Shown piece after piece: positions 57,382 through 64,000 of a DNA stretch of 64,000 nt; the stretch's first letter is position 1, and each line of letters opens with the position of its first letter. The stretch is from Phytophthora quininea (Eukaryota; Oomycota; Peronosporomycetes; Peronosporales; Peronosporaceae), in assembly GCA_011947345.1 (NCBI GenBank), contig JAAVTG010000019.1, positions 1 to 64,000 of the forward strand. The letters run 5' to 3'. The translations under genes and the position numbers were made by a program. Below the pieces are notes generated by a model. That model made no database searches and was not told the origin of the DNA. It saw nothing but the letters and a program-made list of their open reading frames with translations.

Positions 57382-58345
57382 CAGCAGTGCTGAGCGGGTC
57401 GTTCTCCATCACGGACCGCTCAAGGTTAGTACTCGAAGTATATTTTATTTTGCTTAACAGATGACATTCTCTCCTTCAAAATGGAGCCAGGCACGCTGGA
57501 TGGCGCGGTCTTCCAGCTTCTACAGCAGCAGACAGAACTCTCGGACGCGTTCAAGCAGACGCTCACAGTCCGTCCGCTTCATGTTGATAAGGAGCGGTTC
57601 TCTGCCTACCTCGCCCGAGGTGGCGTCCACTGCCTTCTCCTCATGCACATCCAGAGAATACCCAGACGTCGCGTTTGCAGTGTGTTAGAATATGGATCAA
57701 GTCGACGACAGAGTCGAGGCCGCGAAGGGGCCTTTGTGGAAGGTTGAAGTAGGAAACGTTGGGTAGATCGCCCAGGCAGGTTAGCGCTCACTTCTAGATT
57801 GGTAAAGCCACTGACGAGGCCCCCGGCGGGCCGAAACGCGTCTGGCACGCGTTCAATCCGAGGTCATTCACCAAGCATCCAATTTCCAACACAGTGGCCA
57901 AGAGAGTCGCTTCGGCAGCTAAGAGAATTGCCACAGCCTCACTCCAGGACAAGGAAGAAAGGTTGTGGCGGTGGCAGTGGCAAGAAGACGCAGCGCTGCG
58001 GCTACGACTGCTAGAGGAGTTCGTCATGACGGAGTATCAGGGTGATGCAGTCGAGGATTTCTGTAACCGGATTGGCTAAAAGGCTATATTTGCAGCCTAT
58101 CCAAGGACAGAATAGAAATAGCTAAAAGCTAGGAGAATTAGTAAAACCCAGCAATAGTAAGGAAGCAGACGTAGGGCAGCCGTGGAAGCTTCGAGAATCT
58201 TTCACCTGCCTGAACTGCGGGGGCGGCTCACTTTTCCTTTTGGCGCGCCCTCCCCAAAGCCCTCTCCGCTTACAGTTTGATATAATTTCATTGAATATCT
58301 AGCGCGATGTTGGCGTGCGTATTATGACACCCCGACGATTATAAA
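57382..58345. other. spacer between inverted NTPase genes with unrecognised ORFs
   Basis: Two short plus-strand frames look weakly coding: 57,481-57,747 (MEPGTLDGAVFQLLQQQTEL) and 57,894-58,079 (KEERLWRWQWQEDAALRLRL). Neither is recognised. The last 250 bp show nothing. Confidence 0.3.
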
Positions 58346-60270
58346 TCGCCGTACGTGACTCTTGTGCAGAGTTTGGGCTTTGGAAAGAGTCGACTGCTGT
58401 TCGAGGTGGCCAAGGAAGCCATCACTACGGAAGAACTCGGGATGAAAGTGCTCTACGCTTGCGTTCGACGTCGACGGTCGAGCGGGTTCCCTACCGCCAC
58501 CGTCTCGCTTCGCGACTGGCTGTTTAGCGAGTTGACAGATCTCAACGTTCTTCAACAGAATGACGAGATAGTTTCTCAACTGCTGGCAATTTACCACTAC
58601 ACACACGACAATTGGCCTACCGTCGGCGAGGAATGGATCCACCTCTTTACTTGCGACGACAGTGGCGACATCAGCTGGAAAATGCATTGGCATGATAAAC
58701 AGCGGGGGGACAACAGTGCCACTGAAGAGAGACGATGGTACGTCCAAATTGGTGGTGCTTGCGATCGACGAAGCGAGAAATCTGTTCCCACAACCCGGGT
58801 GCGATGTTGACCACTTCCGCATTTTGTGTCGGGCTCTCATCGATGCGAATCTCCTTATTAGACGAGAGTATCCAGCAGGCGGCATCTTTGCAGTGCTGGT
58901 CGACACCAGTCCTCGCATTGCACTCGAGGAGCCACCCCACTCCAGAGCGTCGTCAGTGTCTTTCCCGCCGTTTGTACTTTCGCACACCGTAGACATATTT
59001 TGGCGCTCTCAAGTGCTGAAACAAGTGGATCAAGTTCCGCACCTGACTGACGAAATCCCGATCTCTGCGTACAAAGCGATCGTCACCGACACAAGCAAGG
59101 AAAACGCGTGGAGAGCTCTTGCCTCCATGGGTCGTCCTCTGTGGGCGAGTAGTAAAACGCCGGCACTGAAATTGGTTTCCTTTGCAGCACAGAAACTGTT
59201 GCTTGGACTGCCTCCGAACAACGAGTGTAGCTACAGCGCAGAGACCTTGTTTGGTGTTGCAGCTGTACTGTGTAGACTCGGGTCGCGTCCACGTGCGTCG
59301 CCGAAGTTAGCGTCGAAAGTTGTCGGTGACCTCATGGCAATTCTCGCGTACGTGTACCACCGAAACGACGGGTTGATATGCAGTATGCGTCAGACCCGAT
59401 CCTTGCGCTGGGTGCGACCCATGTGTGGTATGCTAGGAAGGAAACGTTGTCTGACTTGATGCTGCCTCAACTAAAGACGCTTTTACTGAGTGAAGAGGTG
59501 GATGTTGATGGAGTCGGCGACGTGGTTGCTCGCATTGTGTTGCTTCTGGCCATGGATACGAGCGTGGTAGTGGAAGAGGAAGCTCCGAGTCAGGAAGCGT
59601 GCAACTTCCAGAGCCAATTCGTCAGCGTGCACGTTTTCTTGGAGGCGTTGGGAGGTCGATATACGCCCGTAGTGACTTCAGATTTGGTGCCTATCAACGC
59701 AGAAGCCACAGAAAGGTTTGATTCATGGCGGTTGAAGTGGGGGTCGTGGCAGCTCGGCTTCTGCCACTTTATGCAGTTGAGTTGCGAGCCAGATGAGCAA
59801 ACCTTGTGGTTTCTGCTTGGTCGGCGAGCAGCTGGCATTTTCCCTCGAGAGGGAGATGGTACGTATCGCCTAGTTCCGATGCGACTCGAAAGTGTCGATG
59901 ATTTTGATCCACGTGTCGGAGCAAGAGGTAAATCGTCACCAGGTCGTTGGTTCGGTTCAGGAATCACTGACGCTTTCGTCGGTCTTGTCCGAGGATAATC
60001 CGATGAACGAAATCCCGCAGCAGATATGATTCGTGTGTGGATGAGCTTCAAAGACTGACAACCAGGGAATGTCCTTCGTCGGTTCTACCTTTCCGCTTCT
60101 AATTCACAAGGTGAAGACCCTGAAAGCTTTACGCTCTGCTTGCAATCCTTGGAAGCACACAATTTTAGTGTTCGTCGAAAAGCGTATCCAGTTCTAACGA
60201 AAGAGGTGGCGGGAAAACTCGTTGATCTCTTATCGCGAACGGATTATGCCAGCGTTCTTCACGTGCCGTG
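58346..60270 (+). pseudogene. second P-loop NTPase of the same family, N-terminally truncated
   Basis: Homology to 55,486-57,381 starts abruptly just before Walker A (TLVQSLGFGKSRLL, 58,355). Walker B is VVLAIDEARNLF (near 58,750), and the conserved SFAAQKLLLGLPPN, LFGVAAVLCRLG and YASDPILALG blocks follow. Frames change near 58,700 and 59,390, and stops appear after 59,998, although related sequence (for example SLEAHNFSVRRKAYPVLTKE) continues to about 60,270. The N-terminal domain is missing, so it is probably a pseudogene. Confidence 0.65.
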
Positions 60271-60306
60271 ATAGTGGCGACCACGTGAAGCTACCAACAG
60301 AATATC

Positions 60307-61292
60307 CTAAAACGGGTAGGCATTCTCGAGGTTGATCTTGAAGTATTCGTTGATGAATGGCACTTTGGACGCTCTTTTCCATTCCCAGCCAAAGTCGGCC
60401 GTGGTCAATGCGTTCCTTGCAGCTTTAGTCATATCCCCCGACATGATTAAATCTTGAAACTCTCCTGACTTCGTCGTAGTCTTTAGGTTGTGTCCTTGGC
60501 GAAGCGACAGATACCGCAGCTTGACACTGTCACCGTCCAGTGTGTCTGCTCTTGGCGGTGCGTGTGTGAAATACCGAGAGAAGTGTGAAGACCGCGACGT
60601 CGTCACGGCTGAGATCGTCGCGTTGTCAGCGTTAAGCCAGACAATTGCGTGCTCCCACAAATGGCGCTTTAGGTCTTTGTCGTGGGAAGTACCAGGCGTA
60701 CATGATCGCCCAAGTGTCCTTGTATATCGCCGAACGTCCGTAAACTTGAGACCCGTACTCCGGACCTTTGCAGGTATCTCCACTCAGAGCCCAAAGAGTT
60801 TTCCCACCGCTCACATTGCCTTGTTCGTCGTCGTGGATAGTCCAACCACACGGTGGTGTGGTCCCAGGTGTGGCGGATAATAGTAGCTCTCGGGAAATAC
60901 CAAGCGTACATGAACGCCCAGTGGTCCTTGTAAACCATCGAGCGGCCATACACTTGAGACCCGTAGTAAGGAGGAGCACCGCAACTATCGCCAGTCAGCA
61001 CCTGAGGGCCTTTTCCGTCGCTTGTGTTGCCTTCTTCGTCGACGGATGGGTACAGGTTGCAGCCTCTGCTGATGTAGAGCTGCGGTTTGAATTGCAAAGC
61101 TAGCTCGTACGTGGCTTCGGTCTCCGGGAACGGCTTGACCTGGTCGTACCTGATCGCATCCGCTTGCATGAGATAACGACTGCCGCCAAGGCGGTCACTA
61201 GAAAAGAATGATGCAGAAGGCCCATCGCTTAGTTGGTTGGAAGCAGATTGGAAAGTGACTACGAAATCGTTTGGACATGTAGAGCGAGGCAT
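60307..61292 (-). pseudogene. necrosis-inducing (NLP/NPP1) protein gene, rearranged
   Basis: NLPs are secreted proteins, many of which damage dicot plasma membranes. Family sequence begins at 61,292 without a signal peptide; a stop codon lies immediately upstream. The first module includes YDQVKPFPETEATYELAL, GCNLYPSVDEEGNTSDG and GSQVYGRSMVYKDHWAFMY. It runs to a TWDHTTVWL segment, where the family's seven-residue central motif should be but is degenerate. Then the sequence returns to an earlier point of the domain (DEQGNVSGGK, GSQVYGRSAIYKDTWAIMY) and, after a frame change near 60,690, completes the C-terminal half (HLWEHAIVWL, FGWEWKRASK, NAYPF). The gene therefore contains a partial internal duplication plus frame breaks. 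I judge it non-functional or non-cytolytic. Confidence 0.8.
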
Positions 61293-61731
61293 TTAACTAG
61301 CCAGATCGACGGGTCTGATCACGGAGGGTAACTGGGATCGGTGGGCCGAGAAGCGCAGCTTAAACAGCTCGGACGCGACGAACATTTCGCTTGGATACAG
61401 CCATTTGCAGATCCAAAAGACTTACAGCTGATTGTCGGGCAAACGATCAAAATTCCAGCCGCGAAATATCTGGTTCCAGTGAGTTATCTCACGATGAGTT
61501 CCATCGGTCGGGCATCCACCACATTGGTGCATGAAGCATTCTTGCCGTGTCGAAAAGGGTCAGGCTTAAAAGCGCTGTTAGTGATGTCGATCACCGACAG
61601 CTTCTCGTGGAAGACCTTGTTGGACGAGATGACGAGTGAGAGGATGCTGTCGCAATGCCGTTGTCGAGCTTCACCGGTTGATGGCGATTGATTGATTAGT
61701 TCGTCAAACCTCCCAATCATCTCATTCGGCG
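61293..61731 (+). other. unrecognised ORF between the NLP and Crinkler genes
   Basis: An open frame at 61,341-61,691 (116 residues, including KIPAAKYLVPVSYLTMSSIG) could be real or a remnant of a longer effector gene. No motif is recognised. From 61,689 the sequence is shared with the upstream flank of Crinkler copy 1. Confidence 0.3.
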
Positions 61732-63954
61732 ATGGAAGACGCCTCGATGGCAGCTCAAGAGGGCCCCGTTGTGAAGGTAAACTGTGTCGTCGTTGGCAAA
61801 CCAGGCGCAGTCTCGTTCCCCATACACATAAAGCTGAGTCGATCACTGGGAGATCTAGCCGCGGCGACAATGAACAAGCAGCGAAATACACTGAAGGACG
61901 TCGATGTAGCCAAGTTGTTGCTCTTCCTGGCCAAGAAGACGGATGGCACATGGTTGTCTGCTTATCGTGCTTTTATAGCTACCCAACGTGATATGGTCAC
62001 TGGTTTTGTCCCTGACGAGATCAACCGCATAATTAGCGACAACGACAAGATTCTCCTCCCAATGGAACAAACAATCGCAGATGCGCTCGGTGACGCTCCC
62101 CGCCAACCTACTTGCACCTTTTCGTGAAGACTAGCAGACCCATTGGGATTACTGCAAATACTACTGACACCAAGACTGCTGTCGCCAAGTACACTGCCAT
62201 CGCCAATCATCTAAAGAACTCGAGCGAGGTGGAAGCTGTGGTGAATGCTCTCAAGAAAATGAACCGACGGGAGAAATCGTTTTTCGTACTGGAGAATTCT
62301 TCGGGCACAGGCAAGACGCAATTGGCGTTCAACTTGATGGCCAATGGAGCTTTTGGAGTGTTCTACGTGCTGTGCAATACGGCGTCGGATATAACGCAAC
62401 CTGTGTACAGCGCATTTGAGAATCGGCGCATAGCTTTCGAGTGGTGCATTGAGAGTGATATCAAGGATACGGGCATTGATGGTTCAGTTGCTAGTTTCCG
62501 GAGAAACACAAAACGATTAAAGTTGTACGCCTTCATCATCGCAGCACTCCGAGGCGCTAAGTCTTTCACAGGAGACGCTTCGCGTGCAAAGGTCATTGCG
62601 GCACGTGATCGTAGAAGCAAGCCATGCGTCTTCTTTTGGACGAGTTTCCTCGTGTCGGGCGTTTAGAGGAAGGCGAAGGTCTCGAAGCACAGAAAAGGAA
62701 ACTTCTGTCGATGCGAAATGTGTTTCGCTCCCTCGAACTTCCGCTTATCATCAGCTCTACAAACGGCACCGCACGAAGTCTTCTTACTGAGAGTACTGTT
62801 TCCAGAACGTCATCCGTGAAGCCTGTTTCATGGTGTAAGGTCATCCCGTCGCTACCCCGTTTGCTACGAAGAACGCCACACCTGCAAATGTGTTCGAGTG
62901 GATTATTCAGCACAGTCGTGCGCTGTTTAGTGCGATAGCTAAGAACTTTATGGCTGAAAACAAGTACAATGGAGAGAGCGGCGCGGATCAACTCCAGTAC
63001 TTAAATGGCATGGTCAAGGTGTTGACGCGGCGCATCCGACGAATTAAACGGCAACAACGTACTGAAGGGTTCGAGGAAGGTCAGCTCTTGCTGTTCCTGA
63101 CAGATAGCTATTCATTGGACGATGGAAAGAAACAATGCCAGCACCAGCGTACCAGACTTGAATGTGGCGTAAAGAATAAAACGAATATGGAGACGAGCTT
63201 GATCGATGGTCACTACGGGCGCCTTGAAGAGCGGGATATCTTTGAGCTGAAGTTTCTAGACGGGGAACTGGTGAAGAATACACAAGGATGGAGATGTCGC
63301 TGCAGATTTCCTCAGATGAAACACGACATTCTCCTTTATCTGACGTTGATGGGCGATTACGAGGAGAAGCCTGGTTGTGTGAAATCCTCTCGATCGTCCA
63401 TTCAATAAAAAATTGTGTCAGGTGCTGGAGGAAACACTGGTAGTAATACCCAAGTCATAGTTGACAGGACGCGTCTCGAAGCACTTGTTGCAGGTGCCGT
63501 CGTTCTTGCTAGTCACCAAGGAGGATTCTGCGGAGTTGGATTGCAGACATTTCTTGGCAGGTTGTTGTGCGAGTTGGGGGTTCGTTCCGTCAACGAACGA
63601 GTAACCTTTCCGCTAGACCACCAAGCTGCAGATATTACGATTCCGTTCCTCTCGCCGCCTAATGTGGTGTGGCCCGACGAGTTTTTGGCGTACTGGAAGA
63701 ATTCTCCTGCTCAGTTCGCCAACGTGAGGAACTGCTGTAAGGACGACAAGATTGCTTTTCGGGTTGACTCTGGAGTTCTGTCGGGTGAGTGCAAAGATCA
63801 AAACTTTACATTGGACGCGCTTAAAGAGGCTCTTGCTCGGGTTCCAGCGACTACGAAGGTGCACGTCGTCGCAGTTAGAGAGCTACAAGACAATTACTTC
63901 ACTAGAACGACAAAGTCTGAGTCCGCACCCACCCACGTTCCTGAAGCGTATTAA
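61732..63954 (+). pseudogene. Crinkler (CRN) effector, copy 2, frame-broken
   Basis: Close paralogue of 8,161-10,359. The header is more complete, with VVVGKPGAVSFPIHIKLSRS and a canonical LFLAKK. The P-loop (SSGTGKTQ, near 62,300) and the nuclease-like C-terminus (GECKDQNF, near 63,790) are present. Its breaks differ from copy 1: five extra bases near 62,105, a lost T near 62,637 and two bases lost near 63,387. A break near 62,861 is shared. The start is the first ATG; a second ATG 15 bases downstream is equally possible. The duplication continues to the window edge. Confidence 0.75.
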
Positions 63955-64000
63955 TCTGCACCATGCCGCATTTTATCGCGTCCCGAGAAAGACTGGTGCA

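Noticed and set aside
1..64000. CRISPR arrays, rRNA genes and bacterial operons
   Set aside because: I saw no regularly spaced short repeats and no rRNA sequence; gene structure and effectors are eukaryotic.

Overview
The window is nuclear DNA of a plant-pathogenic oomycete, most likely Phytophthora or a close relative. The evidence is the mix of genes: an actin, a callose synthase fused to a sugar-transporter-like domain, an oomycete-type bZIP protein, secreted RXLR-EER effectors, Crinkler (LFLAK) effectors and a necrosis-inducing (NLP) gene. Introns are few and short (about 60-130 bp). I cannot name the species.

Layout. (1) 1-20,932 is mostly a gene-dense core: callose synthase, a broken Crinkler gene, a bZIP factor, a PUB-domain protein, a small unknown protein, NOP14, organellar ribosomal protein S16, ENY2/SUS1, an FHA protein resembling the PP1 inhibitor NIPP1, and actin. 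(2) About 20 bp after the actin stop the sequence changes to an effector and repeat landscape. A giant inverted duplication (20,953-30,275, arms about 3.4 kb, spacer 466 bp) carries two RXLR loci per arm, and its right arm is interrupted by a 2,059-bp Helitron. (3) 30,930-49,747 is a direct array of about 3.6-kb units (pogo-like transposase remnant, RXLR locus, GPI-anchor-enzyme-like fragment). A 9.58-kb LINE with an OTU-like protease domain sits in the second unit. (4) The RXLR gene of the third unit is split by a solo LTR and a MULE DNA transposon inserted 4 bp apart (49,748-54,340). (5) 55,486-64,000 holds two inverted copies of a P-loop NTPase family, a rearranged NLP gene and a second Crinkler gene paralogous to the one at 8.2-10.4 kb.

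Insertion boundaries can be read almost to the base because paralogous empty sites and target-site duplications lie in the same window. This gives an order of events: RXLR-unit duplication first, then Helitron, LINE, LTR and MULE insertions.

Caution: many single-base frame breaks, nearly all in homopolymers, also hit conserved housekeeping genes (callose synthase, NOP14, actin and others). Much of the apparent pseudogenisation may therefore be assembly error. Breaks that cannot be explained that way are the inserted transposons, the different larger indels in the two Crinkler copies, the nonsense codon shared by both RXLR-a copies and the NLP rearrangement.
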